Source: a virus | Length of the DNA stretch: 59,223 nt | Strand: one strand, 5' to 3' | IMG/VR virus record: IMGVR_UViG_3300043772_000837 | Coordinates: 1-59,223 of that record | Shown here: in pieces, positions 19,901-27,764 of the stretch | Numbering within the stretch: the stretch's first letter is position 1 | Layout of the letters: every line of letters starts with the position of its first letter | Notes under the pieces: generated by a model | Database searches by the model: none | Told to the model about the DNA's origin: nothing | The model's input: the letters and a program-made list of their open reading frames with translations, nothing else | Position numbers and translations under genes: made by a program

Positions 19901-20619
19901 ATGATACCTGCACTGTATGCAAAGTTCATTAAAAGGTTATTTGTAAACCCTCCTATACCACCTTTATTAGATTGTCCTATAGCAGCTGCTTCTTCATAAG
20001 CTTTTGATTCTTCTAGATCTGAACTAGTAAAATCCCCACTAAACATTTTCATTAAACTCTTTGGACCTGCAGTAAAACCTTGTGAAAATAAAGGCCAGAA
20101 TGAATGTTTCATCATTCTAACATGATCATCCCACATTGTTGTACGAGAATTAAATAAAGCTTCATTATCTCTTAAAGGAGAAAATCCAATCTTATCAAAT
20201 GTTTCTTGTCCATATGCTTGATATCTTTTATAGAATGCATTAGCATCTGGGCCGGCATCATATGAATAGATTTTAGCATAAGAATTCTTATCTTGATTAG
20301 TTTGAATCTTAGCTCTTAATTTAGCATTGATACCATTAACAAGATCTTGATGAGAACTATTTTTATTTATACCTGGTTTATTTGGTGCAGAGTTTACAAC
20401 ATTTCTCCTAACATTTTGATTAGGTGATTCAAGATTATTTAATCCTGGTGCTATAGGAGTAAATCTTTGAGGTGTTGGAAAATTAATTTGTTTATCTCTT
20501 ATTCTTTCTCCTTCAAATGCCGATAAACCTTGATTATCTAAAGTTGGTTGATTAATGTTTCCATACTCAGGACCAAGTGGATCCAAAGAACTAAATGTTT
20601 CTTCATTAGTAGTTGCCAT
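13924..20619 (-). CDS. 2231-residue internal virion (cargo) protein with PD-(D/E)XK nuclease domain
   Basis: Very long, charged, largely helical protein directly upstream of the polymerase gene. It overlaps the 950-residue gene by 14 bases at its start and the giant gene as TAATG at its end. The N-terminal 350 residues hold Gly/Ala-rich, weakly hydrophobic stretches (VVEEVAGILLAPETLGASLF; ASGFFMGTLASPI is further on) that could contact or cross a membrane during ejection. Residues about 1840-2010 look like a RecB/Cas4-type nuclease: AGEIDLLIVDKDG, then RIVDIKTGEQ (Asp1942, Lys1944), then LQQAAYSRLYE (QxxxY motif). By position it matches the large cargo proteins of crAss-like phages. Nuclease activity and the role of the rest are inferred. 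Confidence 0.8.
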   Translation of the reverse strand: MATTNEETFSSLDPLGPEYGNINQPTLDNQGLSAFEGERIRDKQINFPTPQRFTPIAPGLNNLESPNQNVRRNVVNSAPNKPGINKNSSHQDLVNGINAKLRAKIQTNQDKNSYAKIYSYDAGPDANAFYKRYQAYGQETFDKIGFSPLRDNEALFNSRTTMWDDHVRMMKHSFWPLFSQGFTAGPKSLMKMFSGDFTSSDLEESKAYEEAAAIGQSNKGGIGGFTNNLLMNFAYSAGIMTEAVVEEVAGILLAPETLGASLFLTTANNLRKVGKIAKGVDRAIDGMKAVNTTLKSVDNFSSAKKFWESTKALSSSSFNPLKNTLQGFKDAQGTLKIGSEINNFTNLGKAYKTAGGFYKDVRNINMALSEARLEAGTVENKIYDNLYNEYYKEHGTSPDDAQQYEMIKQAKKGAVNTLYWNTALIYGSNTITFPNIVGPKGGLNNFMKNTVKELQTVEGGKFGKLGSIVYDKAKKQFEFQANDFKTYVKNWAKQPVYKSLKSTLGYTKANFTEGVQESLQEIISGANERYYTDSFKSPVIQSHTYAKGISQYNSMTQGDYMMAEAKKQMSSQGLETFASGFFMGTLASPINKSFDFLSVGYNRMFKPEVFQQYKAEKEKIATDTVKKLNEIDMKDFFDTRMFNYGVQDAVSSIKKTGTTKEAHDADHDGFMSQMDMLMRTGTLDVFKDKLKEMQQMSPEEVEENIPTIPKEEAKKYQARIDDTLTKIDRIEKRRDYYNQKFPNPVDIENVDASNVMQYEDDVALHYAWNDAIKHAVYFNETFEDTMQRKKDIVSRYLSKTPLKGMSQIDSEVLFDGNKLNNEIMMLTDEVAALKDLDDPQSKKQLKEKSKKLEAYEILSDASNNFKNFFNRYDNTEKLKAKLQKEKGEKPVTDEELEKALDEQYGEFSEENIGLYYANYANGYKKYLKMISNDDDMLFDQDIQESFILLADHHKLDKESRKLMSYVNLLHDPNGFIQQVERTKEWMKDLYRRRESYYKEMVDRELDNVEDNTLMNALADVGIYMSAEDYANYSDNGIPPKEFVDNVNKMVYKRGTQKYNEIYNEYLEKKDSLKASKVKKKTGTSTLKDTFNKKLEEINKKEQEELNALAKSKTRADVKTFETNSINITDTEFIKSQLEPEQYVELKYPENPKLNKIFFLDKDGVLKYDDVNGVPVDELDADFTQSGAYEATVFKYTEAVDPELKKEIQDKYQKQRDEILKEYNKDITYEGEEGEFTPIPENVTGDQIKKEHANFYQKEILPLFNAYLEKTYPDINDRLNIFEEEENEILTEFIKTPDIQAIIKAYNVKNSPVEDKADYILEFKGVKTDTSKASIDDLKALIIKIENEIESLKNNTTTNFSKNIIELETELTNLRGVIKGRAQKKYTPEQKAAIENVKRLQALNKKSVEAGVVLEQDDTVTGLKKGAIAYRINGKFHRRVSNVVDKLKKEGYNYTSEKDVRDAYAETIEVEGLTNDSVDKFIDELIKRNIAGSDGIFFEKLRSRLKSMVVEPVDVQIKNLQKQIAELNTKIADAKLKDETVKEQQYITAKEKIAEEIIALEMSQPSNDQSDIEAKKAELKKQIEALPDDMIYGAHVTQDQVAQDIFNSQFEYSLGTGLQGTIGLTSKKGLLTLMNNLLDGNSPHRNQFGVFITAWPKSEFGETTINNKVDLDKIESDMLDNYPEMSEGKIPTKFNFGYFKNGKLFTNNDKTVTEEPVTPGQNKTNHDDIVKMLDSNLKVKGVINQVEGSTGVSMSLDYWDKNKKVIFYNHDRTVTPEDYGKEVELRLIPVYQTEDGKVFNNAIEVWQGDRFLGLVAETDYVTPKEEKNLVEDVLELISENTYADSRTAGNYIDKAVKDLFSKGIQPKFVEGAITREAYDSLFGPDGYLTELKNQADNGDIFIASDNLVVWDSDIILPNKAKDRIAGEIDLLIVDKDGTTRIVDIKTGEQRTWNIFNSTQTKENTPVFAKRESFTLQQAAYSRLYENMFGVTPTIHIFPIERESNKDTEQVLTAGKPSNPTLFNNIQYEIDPETGNFVLDAFGNPKFTILDKGVNSNKFIPLYIETVQDRINSVIPLKAVATATENVVETPETNEEEETPTKKKKSNFVNDNQNDPYTVGTMVYDADGNSYQITRRFKNGNVTIIGSDKTKIKMTMKELEENYKLENEVYNPTSPTGEYNLTPEEDETLKKSQNTVNEFIDSDTLENKAFEEALTANESDIKNSLFNKIINCQ

Positions 20620-23458
20620 TATATCTTTCTTTATTTGATGTCATTATTTCTGGAATAGTAGAAAATGCATAATCATCCCTATTCATTTCTAAATTATTAC
20701 CTTGAGTAGAAACATTTTCAGACATAACATGTATAGTTTCTTTACCTAGTTCAGCATTCCATAAAGGATATTGTATAGTGGTTTTATAATCACCTGAACC
20801 TACTGTACTTTTAGAAATAGTGTATTTATATCTATTATCTGCAGGGTCTTCATACGTATAACTACCTTTATAATCTACGTAAGATTGTAATGGTGATTGA
20901 TATGCACTTTTGTATAAACTATTACCATTGATACTTTTAGAATCTGTAATATATGATATACCATTTTTCATGATAAGATCATATTGTGCAGCACTAATCA
21001 TTCCGGTACCGGTTTTTTCACCTTTAGAATTTGTTGTAAATACTTTACTTTTTAACCATTCAGCATCTGGATGAATAATAATAGCAGCTTTATTTAATGT
21101 ACCGGCAGCAACTGGAGATACCCCAATTTTAAAATTACCCATTTTTGTTTTAGGGTTATTCATTTCACCTCTGATTGCATTTAATAAAGCTTTACCTTCT
21201 TCATTTCTAAATCCTTCTTCAGCTCTTTTATCAAAAGATGTTTTACTAATTCCATCAAATGTAACACGGTTTTTATCTGTAGCTCCCCAATCAAATTTGT
21301 TTAAGTCATTTACTACCTCACCAAATATTGCAGAACTTTTAGTACCATGAGCTTTAGGATTTACATATATACTTGTTGTACCTGGAGTAAATTTACCGGT
21401 TCCTTCCATTGTTCCTAATGAAGCAATTCCTGGAGGAGCTTTTTTAACTCTACCAGATGTATATACTGCACCTGCTGCAGATACCATTTCATCATAATCA
21501 CCACTTAACCCTAAATGACTAATTGCATTATTAAATTCTTTTTTACTTCTTAATTCACCTTTTTCATTATACAATTGTGATGCTGCTTTAAAACCTTGAT
21601 GTTTTAATTCTGCAGTAACTTCTTTAGAAGTAGATTTTCTCCAAGATTGATCTGCCTCAAGATACTTAGTATAATCACCAAATGCTACTGCTGATTTTTT
21701 ATAATTAGCAAATTCTTCACCAGTTAAACCAGAAAGTTGACCATTGGCACCTAACCATGTACCCATTTTATATCTAATCTTAGCTAAGTCTTGAGCTCCA
21801 ATAGTACTACGTATAAATGTATAAGGATTACTATTTAATCTTTCTGAAAAAGTTTTATAATCCATTTTAGGATTTTTACTATGTCCTAAAATGTTTGCAG
21901 CATCTGCTTTAGTCATTACTTTTTGATCTACTAGTCTTTCAATTAAAGATAAAGTATTTTGTAAGTAAGGTTTAGCAACATTATCTGTTTGCATTTTAGC
22001 AATCATTGTACTAGTGTTCTTAAGGTTCATTTTATCTGTTGCTGTACCTTTATCATTAGGATCTACAAATGTTGTTTCAAATGCTTCAAATGGTTTTAAC
22101 TCTCCTGTTTGCTCATCTATATAATGTGTACCTGCATCTAATCTAGCTTTCATAATTGTTTTCTGCATTTCTCCTTGATTACGGATTTGTGCAGCTCTAG
22201 CTAAACCTGCATTTCTAGCAGCAACAGCTTGCATATTTTGAGCATGTTTTTGATCATTTAATGCATAAGGGTTAGCATCAATATCAACTTTAGAATTAGA
22301 ATAAGCAAAGATATTAGCTGCTTCATCTAAATCTTTTTGCATTAAGTTAGAAGCCATACCATTATCTACTTTCCATCTTAATGATTCAATATCCCCATAA
22401 GGATTTTGAAAACCAGTAGTTGTTGTAACAGTACTAGATTGACCACCATTAATTTGTTTTTGTTCTGTTTCAACTCTTTCTAATGCTTTATCATTAATAT
22501 CTTTATTCATTTGATATTGAGCAAGCATAGTTTTAACTTGTGGTGATGCATTGCCATTTTTAATTTGATTTTCTAAATCTTCAATTTGTGCTTGGTATGC
22601 AATAGATCTTTGTTTAATACCTACATATCTTTGTTGAGTTTGAGCTTTAAGTAAATTAAAACTATTTTCAAGATACTTCATTTCTGCAGCATCCTTATCT
22701 CCACCAAATTGTGCAGCATTAGAGTAAGCATAATCCTTACGGTTTACATATGCTTGAGTTTTGTATATAGATTGTACAGCTGGGTCATTTCCTAACTCAG
22801 CTTCAAATAGTTTACTTAATGGTTCAGTAAGTTGTTCTCCATTTTTAGTCTTAACAATCCATCTACCATCTTTTGAAAAATCTACAGACTCAATAGACAA
22901 GTTTGCATCTTTAGCAATTTTTTGTGCTTTTTCTACTACATTAACATAAGGTGTATATTCTACATTACCAAATGTCATAGCTTTAGCATCAGATGCATTT
23001 TTAAACTCATCTTTAAGATACTCCATTTCTTTTACTCCGGTATCCCAATATTGATTTCTAAGTTTTTCATCATAGGCTCCTTTAAAAGACATAGCTTTGC
23101 TATAGTTATTGTTAAAGTTTTTAGTCCATGCCATATCTTTAACTAAACCTTTATCTTCATAAAATGGTTTAAAAACTTGAGTTGCTTGATCTACATTTTG
23201 TTCTAATGATAAATCTAATTGTGATACACGTTGTAAATTAAACTCAATTTGTTTTAAGTAATTATTTTTTTTTTCTACATTGACATCTCTTGTTAAATCA
23301 GCATTATAATACTGACTATACATTTTATTTAGAGATTTCCAATTGGTATCATATTGTGTTTGCTTTGTCTGCAATACATTTCCATAGAAATTTAAATCAG
23401 GCTGAAAAGGCTGATACTGAGGAATGTAGTCTGTGACACCTTGTAAATACGTTGCCAT
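20606..23458 (-). CDS. 950-residue internal virion (cargo) protein
   Basis: A 950-residue protein with long helical, Gln/Asn/Lys-rich segments and no recognised enzyme motif. The N-terminus, with repeated Pro-Gln-Tyr-Gln-Pro, resembles internal proteins of crAss-like and other Bacteroidota phages. It sits between the K-G-G proteins and the nuclease/polymerase giants, and its end overlaps the next gene by 14 bases, which suggests coupled translation. A hairpin terminator lies upstream of its start, so it may open its own transcription unit with the two giants. Best guess: cargo or ejection protein packed in head or tail barrel. Function unproven. Confidence 0.7.
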   Translation of the reverse strand: MATYLQGVTDYIPQYQPFQPDLNFYGNVLQTKQTQYDTNWKSLNKMYSQYYNADLTRDVNVEKKNNYLKQIEFNLQRVSQLDLSLEQNVDQATQVFKPFYEDKGLVKDMAWTKNFNNNYSKAMSFKGAYDEKLRNQYWDTGVKEMEYLKDEFKNASDAKAMTFGNVEYTPYVNVVEKAQKIAKDANLSIESVDFSKDGRWIVKTKNGEQLTEPLSKLFEAELGNDPAVQSIYKTQAYVNRKDYAYSNAAQFGGDKDAAEMKYLENSFNLLKAQTQQRYVGIKQRSIAYQAQIEDLENQIKNGNASPQVKTMLAQYQMNKDINDKALERVETEQKQINGGQSSTVTTTTGFQNPYGDIESLRWKVDNGMASNLMQKDLDEAANIFAYSNSKVDIDANPYALNDQKHAQNMQAVAARNAGLARAAQIRNQGEMQKTIMKARLDAGTHYIDEQTGELKPFEAFETTFVDPNDKGTATDKMNLKNTSTMIAKMQTDNVAKPYLQNTLSLIERLVDQKVMTKADAANILGHSKNPKMDYKTFSERLNSNPYTFIRSTIGAQDLAKIRYKMGTWLGANGQLSGLTGEEFANYKKSAVAFGDYTKYLEADQSWRKSTSKEVTAELKHQGFKAASQLYNEKGELRSKKEFNNAISHLGLSGDYDEMVSAAGAVYTSGRVKKAPPGIASLGTMEGTGKFTPGTTSIYVNPKAHGTKSSAIFGEVVNDLNKFDWGATDKNRVTFDGISKTSFDKRAEEGFRNEEGKALLNAIRGEMNNPKTKMGNFKIGVSPVAAGTLNKAAIIIHPDAEWLKSKVFTTNSKGEKTGTGMISAAQYDLIMKNGISYITDSKSINGNSLYKSAYQSPLQSYVDYKGSYTYEDPADNRYKYTISKSTVGSGDYKTTIQYPLWNAELGKETIHVMSENVSTQGNNLEMNRDDYAFSTIPEIMTSNKERYNGNY

Positions 23459-23501
23459 AATTTATTGTTATCTATACTGTAAATATATTAAAATTTTATA
23501 A

Positions 23502-23531
23502 GTTTACTAAACTTCATAAGTTTAAGTAAAC
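23502..23531 (-). terminator. AT-rich hairpin terminator after the 741-residue gene
   Basis: Left arm GTTTACTAAACTT and right arm AAGTTTAAGTAAAC pair over 13 bp with one bulged base and a three-base loop. The hairpin includes the stop codon of the 741-residue gene, and the minus strand continues into AT-rich sequence with a TTTT run. It would also separate the K-G-G group from the 950-residue gene. Confidence 0.55.
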
Positions 23532-25747
23532 ATAAAAGGGAAAACATTACTACCCATTACATATGCACCACCTTTTGCAAATTCACCACCTTTTTTACCA
23601 AATTTATTCTTCAACAATATTTTTTGTACTTCAGGTGAGAATCCTGTTATCTCATTTGCAAAAGCAATAATATCTTTATCTTCTGTAGTACTTAATTCTT
23701 TATCTGTTGGTGTGTAATTAACCAATCCTCCAGTTGTAGGATCAACTTGATAGTTAGGGTACATTTGATTTAAAGCATCTGTTTTAGCTCTATTAGTTAA
23801 TGCATTATTATATGACTGTCTTAACTTTTCTCTATCAGCTAATCTAGTATTATCAAACTGTTGATTAGCAATAACATTTTTATCAAAAACTCTTGTAGCC
23901 ATTTGAGCATTAGCTTGATTCTCCTGATTTCTTATATTAGACTGAGCTTGTTCAAATTGATTAGCAATACCTACATTTTGTTGATTAACGTTATTTATTG
24001 TGTCAGCTGCTTGTTTAGCACCTTGACCTTGAATTTGTGCTAGTCTAGCATTGACACCTTGAGCTCCTGCAAACTGTCCTACTGCTTGAGAAGCAATATT
24101 AGCTTGTTCAGATTGTGCAGCAAGAGTTCTAGTAGGATCAATAAATGTTGGTCTTGGTTCTTCAAAATCTACTCTTGGTTCAAATGGCATAGCTTTTTTT
24201 CTACTATACATATCACCAAATGCTCCCATAGTATTTACAGTATCTTGTAACCACCATTGAGGATTTCTTGGTACATCTGGTGTTAAATTTACATCTTCTT
24301 GTACATAAGGATCTGGTTGTTTTTCTTCTTGTTTTTTAATAACAGGAAGAACTGACGGAGCTGGAGATTCTACACTAGGAACACTACTAATAAATTCACC
24401 TAATGTAGTATTATTATTATCATTATCAATACCAGATATACGTGGTCTACCTTTTAACTCATCATCTTTACCAGTTTGAGTTCTATCATATCCTTTTGGT
24501 TTTTCACCATTAATCAAATCATCATATGCAATATATGCTGCTTGTCCAATATAACCTCTAGTAAAATCAAGATCTCCTAAACCTTCTTTATTTTCTTCAA
24601 TAAGTTTTTTAGCTGATGCATTTGTATTTGAACCTTTAACTTTACCTTGTTCAGTTTTAGAAGCATCTAGACCAAAAGCTTTAAGTCTTAAGTTTCTTTG
24701 TTCTTGATCTAATAAATTATTAATTACTTCTTCTTCTGTTCTATCTTTTAATGCACTTTCCCAGTTTTCTTTTTTACCACCTGTGTAATTTTCTTTATTA
24801 GCAATAGTCTTTTTATATTGTTCATAAAGTTTTTTTCTAAACTCAGGATTATTTTTAATAGCATTTTCTGTTTGCTTATATTTTAAATACCCAGCAACAT
24901 CACCATTCCATTTTACTTTAACTTCTTTTTCTTGCTCAGGAGTTAACTTAGGTGTTTCAGCTTTTACTTCACCTTTATCTTGATATTCTTGTAATGATCC
25001 ACCATTAGCAAATGGCATATCATATCCACCCATACTACCACCATAAGCAGCCATAGGTTGTTCTTGGTCTGGCATTTGTTGAGGAGCTTGTGGCATTGAA
25101 GCCATAGCTTCTTGTTCTTGTGGTTTAGGTAATAATACTTCTTCTGCAATACCATTTGCTTTCATATACGGTCTTGCAATAAGAGGGATACCTTGAGGAA
25201 AACCTTTATGACTTTCTTGTGCTAATGCTAATGCTCCTAACTTTAATGTATAGTTTTTAATCATCATCTCAGCAGTTTTTTTAGAAACTGAATCTGATTC
25301 TGGATCTTGAAGAATTTTTCTATAGTCATTAATTTGATAAGGCTTAGATAATTCAGCAGGAGTATACCCACCTTTTTTTGTAGGCTTATTAAACATTTTA
25401 AGTAAATGAGGATCATTAATCTTCATAGATGCTGTATCACTAAAAATAAAACTATCATCAGGAAGATCTAAAGGTACACCACCTGCACTATGTCTTGGAC
25501 CTTTAATAGTTTTAAATGATGGCATCATACTACCATCTAAATTACCTACAACAGTTTCTCCACCTTCAGCTTCTAAGTTAGCATCTTCTCTTTTAACTCT
25601 AGATATAGTTTTACTAACTCTACTATCTGGTTGTCCAATATATGCATTATAGTCAGCTCCACCAAATGCAGGTACATCATTTACTAATGATCCACGTACT
25701 TGGTATCCTGTTCTTGCTTGTGGTAATTTTTTAATTCTAACTTTCAT
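23522..25747 (-). CDS. K-G-G motif internal virion protein (741 aa)
   Basis: Residues about 55-115 contain a conserved phage block: LEAEGGETVVG, GPRHSAGGVPL and DDSFIFSDTASMKI, which I know from crAss-like and related Bacteroidota phages. Short Gly-Gly motifs follow: KKGGYTP, AAYGGSMGGYD, FANGGSLQEY and, at the C-terminus, KFGKKGGEFAKGGAYVMG. The middle is charged and Gln/Pro-rich and probably disordered. Residues about 555-670 are Ala/Gln/Asn-rich helix (QANIASQAVGQFAGAQ region). It lies 11 bases after the 648-residue gene and shares its Gly-Gly motifs. Likely packaged protein, function unknown. A shorter minus-strand frame inside it is a shadow. Confidence 0.75.
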   Translation of the reverse strand: MKVRIKKLPQARTGYQVRGSLVNDVPAFGGADYNAYIGQPDSRVSKTISRVKREDANLEAEGGETVVGNLDGSMMPSFKTIKGPRHSAGGVPLDLPDDSFIFSDTASMKINDPHLLKMFNKPTKKGGYTPAELSKPYQINDYRKILQDPESDSVSKKTAEMMIKNYTLKLGALALAQESHKGFPQGIPLIARPYMKANGIAEEVLLPKPQEQEAMASMPQAPQQMPDQEQPMAAYGGSMGGYDMPFANGGSLQEYQDKGEVKAETPKLTPEQEKEVKVKWNGDVAGYLKYKQTENAIKNNPEFRKKLYEQYKKTIANKENYTGGKKENWESALKDRTEEEVINNLLDQEQRNLRLKAFGLDASKTEQGKVKGSNTNASAKKLIEENKEGLGDLDFTRGYIGQAAYIAYDDLINGEKPKGYDRTQTGKDDELKGRPRISGIDNDNNNTTLGEFISSVPSVESPAPSVLPVIKKQEEKQPDPYVQEDVNLTPDVPRNPQWWLQDTVNTMGAFGDMYSRKKAMPFEPRVDFEEPRPTFIDPTRTLAAQSEQANIASQAVGQFAGAQGVNARLAQIQGQGAKQAADTINNVNQQNVGIANQFEQAQSNIRNQENQANAQMATRVFDKNVIANQQFDNTRLADREKLRQSYNNALTNRAKTDALNQMYPNYQVDPTTGGLVNYTPTDKELSTTEDKDIIAFANEITGFSPEVQKILLKNKFGKKGGEFAKGGAYVMGSNVFPFMFT

Positions 25748-25758
25748 AATATAAGTTA

Positions 25759-27705
25759 TTAATATATTTCTCCTCCTGCAGCAATAAAGTCTGCTAATTC
25801 TTCTTCTGACATTTCTACTTCATCTCCTTCATTATATTCATTTGAAGAACCTCCATATTTTGATTTAGAACTACTAGTCCATTTACTACCTGCTTCATTA
25901 GGTCTAAAAATTCCTGAGTTTGTTTCATCATTTCCTTTGTTTATCGATTCTGTAGAAGCAAAAATTCCATCTGAATTTAATTCATCATACATTTTAGCTT
26001 CATCTTTTTTATTTCTTTTTCTGTCAATCATCCCCATTACACCTCTTATACCTGCATTAGCTACATTTAAGTATGCTTGGTTAGTTGCTCTAGTATTTCT
26101 ATTATCAAAATCAATTGACATACTTCCTCCAGGAGTTTTTTCCATATAACCAGCAGTTTGTTTTTCATCAATTTCATTTTCTTTAGGTGCTTGTACCGGT
26201 ACTGTTGGAGTTTGTTGACCAAATTCCCAACCCATTTGAAAAGGACTAGAATCTAAACCTTCAATTGGTTTACCTTGGTCTTCTAACCCTACATCAACTA
26301 AACCTTTCATAGCAGGATCTGTATTATATGACACTGGAGTTTTAACTTCACCTTTAGTTTGATATTTTTGTATATTAATTCCTCCTTTAGATTTTTTATT
26401 CATCATTGCCATTTTTTCACTATCACTCATTTTAGTTGTGTTAGGAACAATGGGATTAGTTACTGTAGGTTGATTAGTTTGAGTTGGTGCTCCAATATGA
26501 TCTTTAGCTGTACTATTAATCATTTGATTATTAGTATTACCATATGTAACTGTATATTTTTTAGGTTTACCAAATATACCACTTTTATCTACACGCATAC
26601 TTGTAACTGGAGTATTTGCATTAGGTATAAAATTTTTATAACGTTGACCTGTCATAGGATCATATGCATAACCACTTTGAATACTTTGCATATTTCTTTG
26701 AATACTTGCTGGAAATAAATTATTCATAAGATCTTGCCATCCTCCTTTGGCTGCTTTAGGAAAATTAGGATCAGTAGTATCTTTAGAATTAGAAAAGTCT
26801 ATATCAGATTGTGTAATTTGATCATTACCACCATATACAAATGTAGATAAACCAGGATTATCAGCATCAACATATCCACCAACTTGTGCTTCTGGAGTCC
26901 ACATTTGTTGTTGTAATTGTTCAAACTCTTGTTCAGCTTTTTCTTTAGCAATAGCCATTGTACTTTTATTCTGTAATGTAGATACAAAAGTACTTAAGTT
27001 TTTATTTCTTACATTAGATCCTGTAGGATCTGGAGTGCTTTCTTCAGATACAGTATTATTACCACCAAGTTCTTTTTTAACTAAGTCTAATACACTTTTA
27101 ATATATAATCTTTTATCTTTTTTATAAGCACCTCCTTCTTTATAAGCTTGCTCAGCTGAAAAATCTTGAGTCAACATTGCTGAACCACCATATTGCATTA
27201 ATAAGTCTTCTTCATAACCACCTAGATCTTCTTCCTGATTGTCTTCATTTACTATTTCTTGACTTAATAAATCATTATAACTCATAGCAGGTTCTTGTTC
27301 AAATTCTGGTACTTGCATTTGAGGTTCTTCAACAACTTCTTCTTCTTGATTAACTTCTTCCTCATCAACAAGTTCTTCATCTACAATTTCTTCTTCACTA
27401 TCTTCTCCAATATTTTGATACATTTGTTCAACATATTGAGTAGCTTGCATAGGATCTAAACCTTGTATATTTACAAGTTTCATAATGATAGTTTCTTTTG
27501 GAACTTCATTATTTATATCCATAGCAATTTGTTTGGATAAGTCTTGTTCAGATACTGCGGCTTGTTCTTGACTATCTTGATATCCCATTTCATTAACATC
27601 TGGCATACCTCCTTCTTGTGCTCTTTTTAAAAACTGAGCCATACTATTTACATAAGCTCCTTGTTCTCCTCCAGCTTTATATATTCTTACACGTCTTTTT
27701 TCCAT
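25759..27705 (-). CDS. K-G-G motif internal virion protein (648 aa)
   Basis: The N-terminus RRVRIYKAGGEQGAYVN and FLKRAQEGGMPDVNEMGY is a recognisable start shared by many Bacteroidota phage virion proteins. A short helix (ETIIMKLVNIQGLDPMQA) precedes a strongly acidic stretch (EEEIVDEELVDEEE). K/Y-x-G-G motifs recur (MQYGGSAML, YKEGGAYKK, FVYGGND, AKGGWQDLM, KSKGGINIQ). The C-terminus NEGDEVEMSEEELADFIAAG followed by GEIY repeats the theme of a Glu-rich helix ending in Gly-Gly. Same operon as the 723- and 741-residue genes. Function unknown; cargo or tail-interior protein by position. Confidence 0.75.
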   Translation of the reverse strand: MEKRRVRIYKAGGEQGAYVNSMAQFLKRAQEGGMPDVNEMGYQDSQEQAAVSEQDLSKQIAMDINNEVPKETIIMKLVNIQGLDPMQATQYVEQMYQNIGEDSEEEIVDEELVDEEEVNQEEEVVEEPQMQVPEFEQEPAMSYNDLLSQEIVNEDNQEEDLGGYEEDLLMQYGGSAMLTQDFSAEQAYKEGGAYKKDKRLYIKSVLDLVKKELGGNNTVSEESTPDPTGSNVRNKNLSTFVSTLQNKSTMAIAKEKAEQEFEQLQQQMWTPEAQVGGYVDADNPGLSTFVYGGNDQITQSDIDFSNSKDTTDPNFPKAAKGGWQDLMNNLFPASIQRNMQSIQSGYAYDPMTGQRYKNFIPNANTPVTSMRVDKSGIFGKPKKYTVTYGNTNNQMINSTAKDHIGAPTQTNQPTVTNPIVPNTTKMSDSEKMAMMNKKSKGGINIQKYQTKGEVKTPVSYNTDPAMKGLVDVGLEDQGKPIEGLDSSPFQMGWEFGQQTPTVPVQAPKENEIDEKQTAGYMEKTPGGSMSIDFDNRNTRATNQAYLNVANAGIRGVMGMIDRKRNKKDEAKMYDELNSDGIFASTESINKGNDETNSGIFRPNEAGSKWTSSSKSKYGGSSNEYNEGDEVEMSEEELADFIAAGGEIY

Positions 27706-27739
27706 GACTACTTGTTATATAATAAATATAATAAATTTT

Positions 27740-27756
27740 AGTTTATTCATTAAACT
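27740..27756 (-). terminator. Weak AT-rich hairpin between two K-G-G genes
   Basis: AGTTTA and TAAACT form a six-bp stem with a five-base loop, followed on the minus strand by TAAAATTT and further AT-rich sequence. It sits in the 59-base gap after the 723-residue gene. The stem is short, so it may only attenuate transcription. Confidence 0.3.
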
Positions 27757-27764
27757 TTAAATGT